DNA of 61,732 nucleotides from a virus. Below, piece by piece: positions 37,071-45,367 of this stretch. The DNA is taken from positions 1 to 61,732 of IMG/VR virus record IMGVR_UViG_3300030329_003372; one strand, 5' to 3'. Below the pieces are notes generated by a model. That model saw only the letters and a program-made list of their open reading frames with translations. It did not search any database and had not been told where the DNA came from. Made by a program: the position numbers and the translations under genes. The number at the start of each line of letters is the position of its first letter. Within the stretch, counting starts at the first letter, position 1.

Positions 37071-37420
37071 TCTTCTTCATCTCCTTCTATGTAGTCCTCG
37101 TAGTCCATCATCGCTGAATCGCTTTGTCCGGCAAGGGAATGTATAATTTTCTTCGCTCTCACAAGTTGCTCGCGCATTCGCTTAATCTCTTCAAGCAGAA
37201 GTGGTGCGTCTGCTATGAGTTGTGCATTGGCTTCAGTTGAAGCGACTACACCAACATCATGACAGAAATCTTCGTGTCGGTATTCTTCACCGAAGTCACG
37301 GATATTGTCCCAATCGTCTGACATTTCTTTATCAAACCAATAGATTTTCCAACTTGAAAAGTAACCCCTAAGTTTCCACGGCCCTTGTGTGTGTCCTTCG
37401 TATTTGTCTGTGTCAATCAT
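37067..37420 (-). CDS. HTPGPW-family coiled-coil protein, copy 5
   Basis: 117 residues: MIDTDKYEGHTQGPWKL, NAQLIADAPLLLEEIKRMRE, acidic tail ending EGDEEE. Confidence 0.75.
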   Translation of the reverse strand: MIDTDKYEGHTQGPWKLRGYFSSWKIYWFDKEMSDDWDNIRDFGEEYRHEDFCHDVGVVASTEANAQLIADAPLLLEEIKRMREQLVRAKKIIHSLAGQSDSAMMDYEDYIEGDEEE

Positions 37421-37635
37421 TCTTCTTCATCTCCTTCATGTAAAACATAACGTCGTATATCATCAATCAAGAATTTCAACTTAACCGTATCTGACATACG
37501 TGTGCTACCCTCAAGGAAGGTCAAAGCGTTCTTGATAATACCACGTATCTTCTTGACTTCCTCAACTGCATTCAGATAGAAAATCATTTCTTGCTTTGAG
37601 CAATACCCTCCCTTTACATTGTCTGTGTCAATCAT
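37417..37635 (-). CDS. HTPGPW-array protein, copy 6 (degenerate)
   Basis: 72 residues from ATG 37635. Keeps MIDTDN and a helix (NAVEEVKKIRGIIKNAL) but not HTPGPW. Ends HEGDEEE. Confidence 0.65.
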   Translation of the reverse strand: MIDTDNVKGGYCSKQEMIFYLNAVEEVKKIRGIIKNALTFLEGSTRMSDTVKLKFLIDDIRRYVLHEGDEEE

Positions 37636-38015
37636 TCTTCCATCTCCTTTTGCTTCTTCCATACTCCATCTTCCAAATAGAAGGCTTCGCTCTTAGGGGC
37701 GTTTTCACCCCATACATAAGGCCCTCTTTGGAGTGCCTTAATTTCCTCGCAAAGAAAGCATTTGCCTTCAATGCCACCACATACCTTTTCTTCGTGGAGT
37801 GTGCAACCTTCGTCAAAGGGGTCCATTCTGTAACTCATTATTTCAATGACCTTATTCAACCGCTTGACTTCTGCGAGCAGGTCATTCATGAGTTCCGATG
37901 CTGTGAGAATATATCCCATCAAATCTACTGCTTCTATTGGGTCGTCATCACTCTTGTTCGGTGTCCAACGCATCAAAGCGTCGCGTCGTTTTTGAAATTC
38001 TTCTATGTCACTCAA
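37632..38015 (-). CDS. HTPGPW-array related protein with Cys cluster, copy 7
   Basis: 127 residues from TTG 38015. Shares only LMNDLLAEVKRLNKVIEI with the array; has a C-terminal GCTLHEEKVCGGIEGKCFLC cluster. Ends KEMEE. Confidence 0.65.
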   Translation of the reverse strand: MSDIEEFQKRRDALMRWTPNKSDDDPIEAVDLMGYILTASELMNDLLAEVKRLNKVIEIMSYRMDPFDEGCTLHEEKVCGGIEGKCFLCEEIKALQRGPYVWGENAPKSEAFYLEDGVWKKQKEMEE

Positions 38016-38225
38016 TTACTCGTCCTCCTGTGCCATTTCGTCAATCCATCCTCTAATCTCATCCACATCTGCACCGAACACTTTCTCATACAGTTCATAG
38101 AAATCATCGGCGGCTTCCCAACCTACTGATTCAACCATCATCTCAACCGTATCTCGGTCATATTCTCCTACGTATTGGGATGCTACAAAGCAAGCCAATC
38201 TTGTCATTCTCCCGTAGTCACTCAT
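38016..38225 (-). CDS. Acidic helical protein (69 aa)
   Basis: MSDYGRMTRLACFVASQYVG, acidic helices, ends MAQEDE. Stop lies directly beside the TTG start of the next gene. No family recognised. Confidence 0.6.
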   Translation of the reverse strand: MSDYGRMTRLACFVASQYVGEYDRDTVEMMVESVGWEAADDFYELYEKVFGADVDEIRGWIDEMAQEDE

Positions 38226-38536
38226 CTATGCTCAACTCCATAATCATACATGACCGCCCACATACGTTCAAACGCTCTCTTCAAATTCGTTTCATCCACG
38301 CTATTCTTGAAATTGTCATAATCAATCCCTTCGATATACTGCATGACTACCTGCGCTACATTGAGGCGTGGTATCACGCTCCTATACGGGTAGTCTGCGT
38401 CCGGGTTATGAACAACCTCCACATCCGGCCAAAAGGTAGAGATATGCCTCTCTCTACGCGCCCGCACCAATAGGTCATCGGGTCTTTCTCGGTGAGCCAC
38501 TATGCTCAACCATCCATTACTGTGTCCAAACCACAT
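38222..38536 (-). CDS. Hypothetical protein (104 aa), first gene of HTPGPW operon
   Basis: Start is ATG 38536 (MWFGHSNGWLSIVAHRERPD), eight bases below the promoter. Reading upstream through the promoter gives an artificial FIFKPTVE extension. Arg-rich centre (VRARRERHISTFW). No family recognised. Confidence 0.65.
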   Translation of the reverse strand: MWFGHSNGWLSIVAHRERPDDLLVRARRERHISTFWPDVEVVHNPDADYPYRSVIPRLNVAQVVMQYIEGIDYDNFKNSVDETNLKRAFERMWAVMYDYGVEHR

Positions 38537-38543
38537 CAATAGA

Positions 38544-38570
38544 AATTCTACTGTTGGTTTAAATATAAAA
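38544..38570 (-). promoter_or_regulatory. Shared promoter element, copy 6
   Basis: TTTTATATTTAAACC then AACAGTAGAATT. Confidence 0.85.
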
Positions 38571-38579
38571 ATGAGATTT

Positions 38580-39287
38580 TCAAGCAACTCTACGTGCGAT
38601 GTTGCCGATTCGTTCTTGCATGACATTTCTCGTCATAGGATTCTGAAGATGTTGTAGTGCTTGTGTGAAAGCATCCTCACCACCGTATTGGTCCCATGAT
38701 TGACCCAACTCTTGCTCACTCATGTTGCCGAACACTTCAGGTGTGTATGATGGCTTCCACTGCATTGTGTCGAGGTCGCTAATGTCGCCGCTCCAAGCAT
38801 CCTTCTTGGGTGCGCCCTGCGCCCTGAATGGTCCCGCGCCTCCTACATCAACGTAGGTTGGTGTCCCATCCGGTCGAATCAATACGTTGTCTAAACCAAG
38901 ACCGAGAACATCCCAATTCCCAATCGCAGCATGAGGCACGAAGTCCTGTCGAACTCGTTGCACTGCGTCCTTATCATGTAGGTTTAAGGGTCGCGCGTCC
39001 TCTTCATATCGAGAAAGCATGGTGTAGGGCCATTGACTTGGCCCGAATAATTTTGCTTCAGGAACACCAACGCCGAGGGCGTCGAGATAACGATTCATAT
39101 CGAACTCGTTGAGAATGTGAGCAGGGTGCGCCCCCTTCTTTCTAACAAAGCGTTGCCCTGTTGGTGTTTCATGCAAACGCGCCCCTGTGCTACCACCGAG
39201 ATTGATGCCTCGCCTACCGCGAATGTTCTGCCAAGCGGCATCCATCGGGTCGGGCATGAAGAAGCGGAAGTGACTATCACGTATCAT
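38580..39287 (-). CDS. Kinase-like protein (HipA/PI-kinase fold) with AW motif
   Basis: 235 residues from ATG 39287. A Gly loop NLGGSTGARLHETPTG (29-44) precedes FVRKKG with a candidate ATP-binding Lys (50-51). GNWDVLGLGLDNVLIRPDG (123-141) fits a catalytic Asp-Asn loop, and YVDVGGA (145-151) a metal-binding DVG in place of DFG. This order matches HipA/PI4K-like atypical kinases. Near the N-terminus PDPMDAAWQNIRG resembles the PMDLAWRLLK motif of the 55-61 kb proteins. Kinase call is by motif layout only. Confidence 0.6.
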   Translation of the reverse strand: MIRDSHFRFFMPDPMDAAWQNIRGRRGINLGGSTGARLHETPTGQRFVRKKGAHPAHILNEFDMNRYLDALGVGVPEAKLFGPSQWPYTMLSRYEEDARPLNLHDKDAVQRVRQDFVPHAAIGNWDVLGLGLDNVLIRPDGTPTYVDVGGAGPFRAQGAPKKDAWSGDISDLDTMQWKPSYTPEVFGNMSEQELGQSWDQYGGEDAFTQALQHLQNPMTRNVMQERIGNIARRVA

Positions 39288-39289
39288 GC

Positions 39290-39874
39290 TTACGCGAGCC
39301 AAAAGTCATGGCCCTTGAGTGCATCATCAACAGACGACTCAATGCCTGACATATCCAAGAAAGATTGAAAGACACCTTTGTTTGTTTCATTCACTTCGGC
39401 ATCTGATGGATTACGAAGAAACACGGCATCCTCGCTAAGAGGAATAAGCCCTGCCTCGTAACCATCGAGGTATGCTGCGTATGCTGATTCGTTTAGATAG
39501 CCCTCATCATCCATCAGGGTAATGCCTTTCACACGCCACGTTGATTTCATCGGGTCTGTTATCGCCTGTAGTTGCAGCGTATGAATCCAAGACAAAGGAA
39601 CTTCAAAGTGTTCAGCAAGTTGCTCGTATGCCAACCACCAACAAACCACATCGAACTGTTGAGCGGAACCCAACATCTGTATCGGGTCACCTACCATACT
39701 CAACCATGAGGTGTGGTCCGTGCTTGAATCACGTGCGGCATTCAACATTCGCTCGGCTGCGTTACGTCGCTTGAAGTAAACATCATTGATAGTCTGATTG
39801 AACTGTGGCATATCCACTTGCATTCTCTCAACCAAGTCGTTAAGACCTTCTTCTAATGAATGGAATAGTGTCAT
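39290..39874 (-). CDS. Hypothetical protein (194 aa)
   Basis: Helical, with QTINDVYFKRR near residue 28, a peptide nearly repeated in the small zinc protein at 45.5 kb. C-terminal SFLDMSGIESSVDDALKGHD. No family recognised. Confidence 0.6.
   Translation of the reverse strand: MTLFHSLEEGLNDLVERMQVDMPQFNQTINDVYFKRRNAAERMLNAARDSSTDHTSWLSMVGDPIQMLGSAQQFDVVCWWLAYEQLAEHFEVPLSWIHTLQLQAITDPMKSTWRVKGITLMDDEGYLNESAYAAYLDGYEAGLIPLSEDAVFLRNPSDAEVNETNKGVFQSFLDMSGIESSVDDALKGHDFWLA
39763..39796. repeat. 34-nt shared repeat, copy A
   Basis: Reads TACGTCGCTTGAAGTAAACA and on to AGTCTG. Matches 45563-45596 with one mismatch; encodes the TINDVYF peptide in both genes. Confidence 0.8.
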
Positions 39875-40029
39875 TCGTCCTCACCTACTATCTGTATGTA
39901 TTGTTCAATCTTTTTCAACTCTTCCGAAACCACGTGTTCGATATGCAAACTCAAGATAGGACAACTCGTTACACTCTTTACGAAGCACTTCAACGCGTAT
40001 TCTTCATACGTCATTCCATTCTCACTCAT
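39871..40029 (-). CDS. Mini-protein (52 aa)
   Basis: MSENGMTYEEYALKCFVKSV, two isolated Cys, helical, ends IVGEDE. ATGA overlaps at both ends. Shares the GMTYEEY peptide with the phosphatase at 35.3 kb. Confidence 0.6.
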   Translation of the reverse strand: MSENGMTYEEYALKCFVKSVTSCPILSLHIEHVVSEELKKIEQYIQIVGEDE

Positions 40030-40517
40030 AGTCCCACCGCCTCATGTATCTGTGCGATGGTCATGTCACTGTTCAGGTGATAGCCCATGCGCTGTGCAGT
40101 TTCAAGAAGGTCAGCCTTGTTCATCTTCTTCATGTTGCTTCGCCACTCACCGCATTGGTTAGCGACGATTGTTTCTAAGTTCGCAAGAGTAATCTGACCT
40201 GACTCTATCAAGTATTGAATCTGTTCCTCACCTGTGCGCTCTTCCGGTAGGGCCAAGTGTTCTACCAAGCGTTGCACTGTGTGGCGTAGTTCTGTGAACT
40301 CATCATTATCTTCAAGCGCATCATCAAAGTATTCATACAACTCTTCACGCGCTGTATCACGCATATCGCTATCGTCAATGTATTCATTCAAGTCTTCGTC
40401 CCGAAGGACAGACATTACCTCATCCCTTATGTCGAGATGCTCGGCCACATCACGTGCAATTTCTCTTACATCTATGTCTAATTCTACATCGCCTATATCT
40501 ACTGTTACCCAAGTCAT
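40026..40517 (-). CDS. Acidic protein with SAP/HeH-like C-terminus
   Basis: 163 residues: a very acidic first 100 (DSDMRDTAREELYEYFDD) and a C-terminal MNKADLLETAQRMGYHLNSD then TIAQIHEAV that fits the SAP or HeH fold, which binds DNA in other proteins. Could be a DNA mimic joined to a DNA-binding end; that is inference. Confidence 0.6.
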   Translation of the reverse strand: MTWVTVDIGDVELDIDVREIARDVAEHLDIRDEVMSVLRDEDLNEYIDDSDMRDTAREELYEYFDDALEDNDEFTELRHTVQRLVEHLALPEERTGEEQIQYLIESGQITLANLETIVANQCGEWRSNMKKMNKADLLETAQRMGYHLNSDMTIAQIHEAVGL

Positions 40518-40969
40518 TCTTCCTCACCTACATCTGTTGCCAATGTGTATGGTTCTTCACCAAGCACTATTGTAATCAAATCATTCAACCCTGCGAACTG
40601 TAGTAGTTCAGCCACAGCGGGTGATGCGGGCTTCATGTTCAGCACCGCACCCTTCGGATGGTTGAGCGGGTCAGACCCTTGCGGGCTTGACTCAATCATC
40701 ATCTGTGTAACCTCGCCGTATTGATACAGCGTCGCAGGGATGTATAGTGTATCGCCGCTCGCAGGTGATTGGTTCACCGGCTCTTGTGCAGCGAGCCACT
40801 CATTCAGTTCCTGTGGAATACGATATTCCGCAGCCATGCCATACTTGCGTAGGTATGGTGAGTTCTCGTTCACGTTCGGGCCAAGCACTTGTATGTGCAT
40901 CAGCGTGTCGCTGAAGTTACATCTCACCTGCAATCTATTCTCAAACTTCTGTTCTTGTTCAGTCGTCAT
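40514..40969 (-). CDS. Hypothetical protein (151 aa), first gene of operon
   Basis: Mixed strands with a Pro-rich centre; ends TDVGEEE. 21 bases below promoter copy 7. No family recognised. Confidence 0.6.
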   Translation of the reverse strand: MTTEQEQKFENRLQVRCNFSDTLMHIQVLGPNVNENSPYLRKYGMAAEYRIPQELNEWLAAQEPVNQSPASGDTLYIPATLYQYGEVTQMMIESSPQGSDPLNHPKGAVLNMKPASPAVAELLQFAGLNDLITIVLGEEPYTLATDVGEEE

Positions 40970-40990
40970 ATCATCACTTCCTTCATTCCT

Positions 40991-41017
40991 AATTCTACTA
41001 TTGGTTTAAATATAAAA
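40991..41017 (-). promoter_or_regulatory. Shared promoter element, copy 7
   Basis: TTTTATATTTAAACC then AATAGTAGAATT; its upstream end is one base from the stop of the zinc mini-protein at 41019. Confidence 0.85.
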
Positions 41018-41018
41018 T

Positions 41019-41153
41019 TCATTCTTCATATCTCCTAATGTTCCATCGGGTATTGCATACAGAACATCTAAGGTGGTCATGCCATTCTGTTCCTGTGTGA
41101 ATGAAGGATATGTCCTCCATGCAACACTCTCTTATGTTACGCTCGTCGCTCAT
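41019..41153 (-). CDS. Zinc mini-protein (44 aa)
   Basis: MSDERNIRECCMEDISF, HTGTEWHDHLRC, CNTRW: Cys and His ligands for one site. ATGA overlap with the phosphatase gene. Ends IRRYEE. Confidence 0.6.
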   Translation of the reverse strand: MSDERNIRECCMEDISFIHTGTEWHDHLRCSVCNTRWNIRRYEE

Positions 41154-42370
41154 TCTTTCACATCCTCAAGTTTCTTTGGGCTACGCTTCGGTGGCTTCTT
41201 ATTCGTCATGCCATTGTAGCACTGCGAGCAAGTAGTGTCGTCCTGATGATAGCGGAAGAATTGGTAAGCAGGTTTGTATTTGTTACAATCACAACACTGA
41301 ACCTTCTCCTGTGATGCACGGATTTTCAAGTCAAGTGCGGAAGCATGACACATAACACACACGCCCAAGTTCGGGACCATGTATGCCTTCGGGTGTTCAC
41401 CGTCACACATCGGACAGAATTCTGTGTGTAATGTAGAATCGTCTTCCCATGTGAGAGAGTCATGGTGACAAGTATGACAGTATGAATCATCTAACTTGGC
41501 TGTGCATAGTGGACAGTCTTCTTCATCTTCGATAACAAGAAGTGGCTCATCGAATTCCTCATCTTGCATCGCATCGAATTCATCTTCGGCTACTTCAGCG
41601 AGCGTCATGATTTTGTCATCATCCACATCCTGAATGTCAGCCCACTGATTGCTTCCGCCCCAATAGTTACCACCATAGGAAACTTCTGCGATTAACATCT
41701 CGCCCAAAGGGATGTTGCATACCTCGGCAATATACTTCTGTTGTGACTGTGCTTCGACAGCGTGGTGACAGTGAGCATCACGAACCCACTTGGTTAGAGT
41801 GGCGGCATCGGTGAAGAATTCTCGGTCCTTGTCATCACCCAATAGGTAAGCGAGGATAGCCAACTGCACACCTGTGCGTCCGTGACCACCTGCACACTGA
41901 CAGGAGATACGCTTGATACCATGCTCATGAATGTCATTGACAAGCGCATACCAAAACTCCTTGCCAACCTTTGGGATGGAGAAGTCAGGCCAATCAAAGG
42001 AAATCATGAGTGGCTCTACTTCTGTAAGCGTGTCACCGCAAGTCCAACCTTCAGGAACTTCTGTCTTACTCGCACCCCATGACCCAAGTGTTTCGCTCGG
42101 TCCCATCGCAAGGTCAGCGGGAGGGTTCATCTTCTGCCAACCGCCGTTGCGGTTACGCCCACCTGCGAACACTTCAATGTCGCCCACAGTGAACACACTG
42201 TTCTGCCCTGTGTGGCAGGGTGGCTTGGGTGTAATTTTGTAACCACTACCAAAGCCTGTGCTTGTGCTACTGTAGTTGTGTGTCTTACAGTAACTCTTTC
42301 CTTTCGGTGCGTTGTTCTTGCATCCGTGCCTTACACATTTCTTTCCTTTGTTTTTCTTTCCTTTCCCCAT
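41150..42370 (-). CDS. Protein tyrosine phosphatase fused to multiple zinc fingers
   Basis: 406 residues. N-terminal C/H finger (KKCVRHGCKNNAPKGKSYCK). PTP core: WPD loop SFDWPDFSIPK (125-135, acid Asp 129) and active-site CAGGHGRTG (Cys 159, Arg 165). After an acidic linker come at least four Cys clusters: CPLC...CHTC, CPMC...CVMC, CCDC and CSQC. The fusion suggests targeting of dephosphorylation to a nucleic acid or protein partner. Basic KKPPKRSPKK tail. Downstream of the PEP-synthase-like gene, likely the same transcript. Confidence 0.85.
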   Translation of the reverse strand: MGKGKKNKGKKCVRHGCKNNAPKGKSYCKTHNYSSTSTGFGSGYKITPKPPCHTGQNSVFTVGDIEVFAGGRNRNGGWQKMNPPADLAMGPSETLGSWGASKTEVPEGWTCGDTLTEVEPLMISFDWPDFSIPKVGKEFWYALVNDIHEHGIKRISCQCAGGHGRTGVQLAILAYLLGDDKDREFFTDAATLTKWVRDAHCHHAVEAQSQQKYIAEVCNIPLGEMLIAEVSYGGNYWGGSNQWADIQDVDDDKIMTLAEVAEDEFDAMQDEEFDEPLLVIEDEEDCPLCTAKLDDSYCHTCHHDSLTWEDDSTLHTEFCPMCDGEHPKAYMVPNLGVCVMCHASALDLKIRASQEKVQCCDCNKYKPAYQFFRYHQDDTTCSQCYNGMTNKKPPKRSPKKLEDVKE

Positions 42371-42372
42371 AT

Positions 42373-44934
42373 CTATTCCTCCGTCAATTGTTCTTGTAGT
42401 TCTGTGAAGAACTCAACAATGTTCTTCTTCACACCCTTGCCGTTGCTTGTTGACTTACCCTTGAGTGTGTCAATCGCTGTAACCTCGTCGGGTATAATCA
42501 CAGGCGTGTCCGTGACCTCGCCCAACAGAACAAGTCTTTCATCTGTGGGTAGTCTTGACACCACCTTTGAAATCATCTTCATCACATATACTTGAACATC
42601 GTTACTTGTAGTAAGCGCATTGGCGATGTTGAAGCATTTCAAAAGTGTATCAGGTTCAGGCGCACTATTGCTCGCCTTCATCTCTTCCATTGTTTCGACG
42701 ACCCACTGCTCCGCCTGACTTAGAGAAGAGCCTTCATTCTCTTGCACGGGCCACATATCAAAGTGCAAGCCCATGTCCACAAAGGACAAGCCGAGTTCTG
42801 CGGTTGCTTCATTCAAAGCCTGTTCATATTTCTGTGCTGCTACCTCCTTCAGTGTTTCCATGTGTGCGCTGCAAACTTCACAGTCCTCATGACCACATGG
42901 AACGAACTTGTCGGCTCCCGCTTGTGTTGCTTCCCCGCCACCACTGTGTAGGAGGTAGGCGTCACCACGTGAAACCATCTCATTGATGCTGTCCTTGAGT
43001 AGTTGTGGTGCAGCCTCATCGAGCATAATGGGGTTCTTCTTCCACTTACTGTTACCACGACTCAACACATACTGCATTGTGTCAGCAACGTCGTGTAGTT
43101 CAGGTCGAACACCGCGCTTGGTGACAGCGGCTCGCGCTGCATAGTAGACGTTGAACATTTGGCTAAGTTCAGGCTCGCAGCCATCGGCTGCCGTGGACAT
43201 ATCCATTGTGGATTGCTTGACGAACTTGTTGAAGAACATACCATTGTTGTGAACTGCATTCTTACAGATGTTTGTTGTTTCAATGAGTGAGAGTAGTGTG
43301 TCCTTGCATGGGTTGGCTACGAACTCACCTGCCTTGAGAAGCAGGGCTTGTCCCTTCTGTATGCTCTCCATGTATTTTGTGCCACCGTATGAGGATGACC
43401 AATTGCTTCGGAACATACGGACAAGCCATTCAAAGACGCCGTGCATCGAGAGCATAGTCAGTGGTGTCTTCTCCATTGTGTAGTAGTAGTGTTGTCGAAC
43501 ATTGGGTGGTGCTGTAATGTTGTAACCGTCACACTCCACCCACTTACCCTTGAAGATAGCATTGAGTGTGCTGAACACATCGGGCGTGTTGGAACGTCGC
43601 TGTCCCTTTGCATTCCTCATCTCACCAAGACCCACAGCCAACGTTGCATTGACGAGCCAACCTGTATACACACCACCCAAGAAGGCAGTGGTCTTCGGGT
43701 CGCTCATAGGAGCAGCAGCGAACTGATGGAAGTGGTGTCCCAAGTGAACATACATACGAGTCCAATGGTGCAACCCAACAGTGAGTCCTTCCTTGAAGTC
43801 GTTGATGTAGTCCACCGGGTCGTATGGACTTGCCTTGTATTTTGGGTCGTCAACAACCCAACCCGTAGCAGGTTCAACCCATGTGCTACCTACGTTCACC
43901 CTGTCAATGATGTAGGGTGTTGAGTATGAACGTGCTTGAGCAGCAGCGTGTGAAGCCATGTTACCATCAGGGTGACTGATGACGAATCCCTTTGGCAACT
44001 CTTGTCGAAGACGTTCTTCAAGGGCTGCGCTGTAATCCTCCATCTCACCCTCGCAAACGAATACTTCTGTAACCTTGACCTTGCCTTGTGGAACGAAGCC
44101 CTGCACAGTCACACCCTTTGGTGGTGGGTTGATTGGTTGGTGGCCCGCGCATCCACGTAGTTGAGTAATGGAATTGGCGGTGTTCAACATCATACCTGTG
44201 TGCATGGTGTTGAACAAGGCATCATCATCATTCTTCGGAATGGGTTTGTTGTGTGTGTTGTCACGCAACAAGGACACGAACTCAACCTCGTAGTTGGCAG
44301 GGTCCATCTCAAGTGTCCTCCACATCTGTCGGAGCCATGCTGACTTGCCCGTAACAGGCAAGGTAATTTTCAAGCCATCCAATGCTGCTGTGATGCCATC
44401 ATTGTCACGACCCATCACAATGTAACCCTGCGTGTGGGTGCCTGTATCTTTGTCCCACACACCGGGAGCCATGACCGCCGAGGCATGAGCATTGATGAAA
44501 GGTTGGATGATGATACATCCTTCAGGCTCACAAAGACCATGCTTGTAGAGCGCAGGTTCAGCAGTGTCTTCACTGAACATGGTTTCCATGATACGAATAA
44601 GGTTGTTCTGTAACTGAACCTTGTCGAAGACAGGCAGTGACTCAAGCACACCGGGTCGTGCATTGAGTGGACAGACACGAATGAATAGTTCTTGGTCGTC
44701 GTCGCCACCGAAGTGTTCCCATACATGAGAAGCCTCCGTTTTAGCGAGGTTCTTGATGAGTCCCTCCTTGACCATAGCCAACGCATGAGCCTGACTATTG
44801 AACTTGGGCATATCTATGCGGAAGGTTTTGAGTGGTGACCAATACCGTTCGATGGCATACGCATCGTAAACTTCCTTGTATTTGTTGTAGTCACCTGCTT
44901 TCTGACTTGCAATCTTGTCTGTCATATTTCTCAA
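42373..44934 (-). CDS. PEP-synthase-like protein: ATP-grasp-like plus phosphohistidine domain
   Basis: 853 residues (TTG start 44934; ATG 44925 is also possible). Residues 135-180 (CEPEGCIIIQPFINAHASAV and on) resemble the ATP-grasp end of PEP synthase/PPDK. Residues 280-365 look like the swivelling phosphohistidine domain: QGKVKVTEVFVCEG, then ISHPDGNMASHAAAQARSYS with His 329 aligned to the catalytic His of GGMTSHAAVVAR, then GWVVDDPK. The 490-residue remainder is unknown, with a small CGHEDCEVCSAH cluster. Possible roles: phosphotransfer to a nucleotide, drug-like molecule or protein. Inference from motifs; the N-terminal nucleotide site is incomplete by eye. Confidence 0.55.
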   Translation of the reverse strand: MRNMTDKIASQKAGDYNKYKEVYDAYAIERYWSPLKTFRIDMPKFNSQAHALAMVKEGLIKNLAKTEASHVWEHFGGDDDQELFIRVCPLNARPGVLESLPVFDKVQLQNNLIRIMETMFSEDTAEPALYKHGLCEPEGCIIIQPFINAHASAVMAPGVWDKDTGTHTQGYIVMGRDNDGITAALDGLKITLPVTGKSAWLRQMWRTLEMDPANYEVEFVSLLRDNTHNKPIPKNDDDALFNTMHTGMMLNTANSITQLRGCAGHQPINPPPKGVTVQGFVPQGKVKVTEVFVCEGEMEDYSAALEERLRQELPKGFVISHPDGNMASHAAAQARSYSTPYIIDRVNVGSTWVEPATGWVVDDPKYKASPYDPVDYINDFKEGLTVGLHHWTRMYVHLGHHFHQFAAAPMSDPKTTAFLGGVYTGWLVNATLAVGLGEMRNAKGQRRSNTPDVFSTLNAIFKGKWVECDGYNITAPPNVRQHYYYTMEKTPLTMLSMHGVFEWLVRMFRSNWSSSYGGTKYMESIQKGQALLLKAGEFVANPCKDTLLSLIETTNICKNAVHNNGMFFNKFVKQSTMDMSTAADGCEPELSQMFNVYYAARAAVTKRGVRPELHDVADTMQYVLSRGNSKWKKNPIMLDEAAPQLLKDSINEMVSRGDAYLLHSGGGEATQAGADKFVPCGHEDCEVCSAHMETLKEVAAQKYEQALNEATAELGLSFVDMGLHFDMWPVQENEGSSLSQAEQWVVETMEEMKASNSAPEPDTLLKCFNIANALTTSNDVQVYVMKMISKVVSRLPTDERLVLLGEVTDTPVIIPDEVTAIDTLKGKSTSNGKGVKKNIVEFFTELQEQLTEE

Positions 44935-44948
44935 ACTCCTTCATTCCA

Positions 44949-44975
44949 AATTCTACTGTTGGTTTAAATATAAAA
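44949..44975 (-). promoter_or_regulatory. Shared promoter element, copy 8
   Basis: TTTTATATTTAAACC then AACAGTAGAATT. Confidence 0.85.
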
Positions 44976-44994
44976 TGGTTCAGTGCTTTGATTT

Positions 44995-45240
44995 TCATTG
45001 TCTTCCAAGCACCTTGTTTTCAGATACGTGTAGGTCACCAAGCACCCATCGTAGTGCCATGATTACACCTTCCAATGCCTTGTAGTTTCTCATGTGTTCA
45101 ATGCGTTTCTTCTTACTCTTTGCGCGTTGCATGAACATGAAGTGTTTGTTCTGTTCAAGTTCAGCCTTGTCGAGCATGGCGAGTATGTCTTCCCAATCCT
45201 TGTCGTATGCAAAGTTCTCACTGTCTTGATGGTCATTCAT
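44995..45240 (-). CDS. Helical basic protein (81 aa)
   Basis: From ATG 45240 (MNDHQDSENFAYDKDWEDIL). Coiled-coil-like, basic centre (QRAKSKKKRIEHMRN). An in-frame ATG at 45249 is the alternative. No family recognised. Confidence 0.6.
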   Translation of the reverse strand: MNDHQDSENFAYDKDWEDILAMLDKAELEQNKHFMFMQRAKSKKKRIEHMRNYKALEGVIMALRWVLGDLHVSENKVLGRQ

Positions 45241-45367
45241 CTCCGTCATCCTCCAATAGTATTTCTAACAATTCAATTACATCACAACTCCTATCCTCAT
45301 ACGAATAATTCATGAGATTCATGAGAGAAAGGATGTGGCTGACCAATCGCTTTTCCATGCTGTTCAT
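45233..45367 (-). CDS. Mini-protein (44 aa)
   Basis: MNSMEKRLVSHILSLMNLMN, acidic end LEDDGDE. Overlaps both neighbours. Function unknown. Confidence 0.55.
   Translation of the reverse strand: MNSMEKRLVSHILSLMNLMNYSYEDRSCDVIELLEILLEDDGDE

Larger units (their letters stand above)
36085..37640. repeat. Tandem DNA repeats of the HTPGPW array
   Basis: The 5' segment of each array gene (plus strand CTTCGTATTTGTCTGTGTC then AATCATT) recurs near 36087, 36425, 36706, 37047 and 37397, with a partial copy near 37618. A second block (GGTGCGTCTGCTATGAGTTG) recurs in most full copies. These are coding repeats from gene duplication. Confidence 0.8.

Noticed and set aside
36085-37640. Regular DNA repeats as a possible CRISPR array
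   Set aside because: Repeats are about 290-350 bases apart, lie within coding frames and encode the shared N-termini of the HTPGPW proteins.
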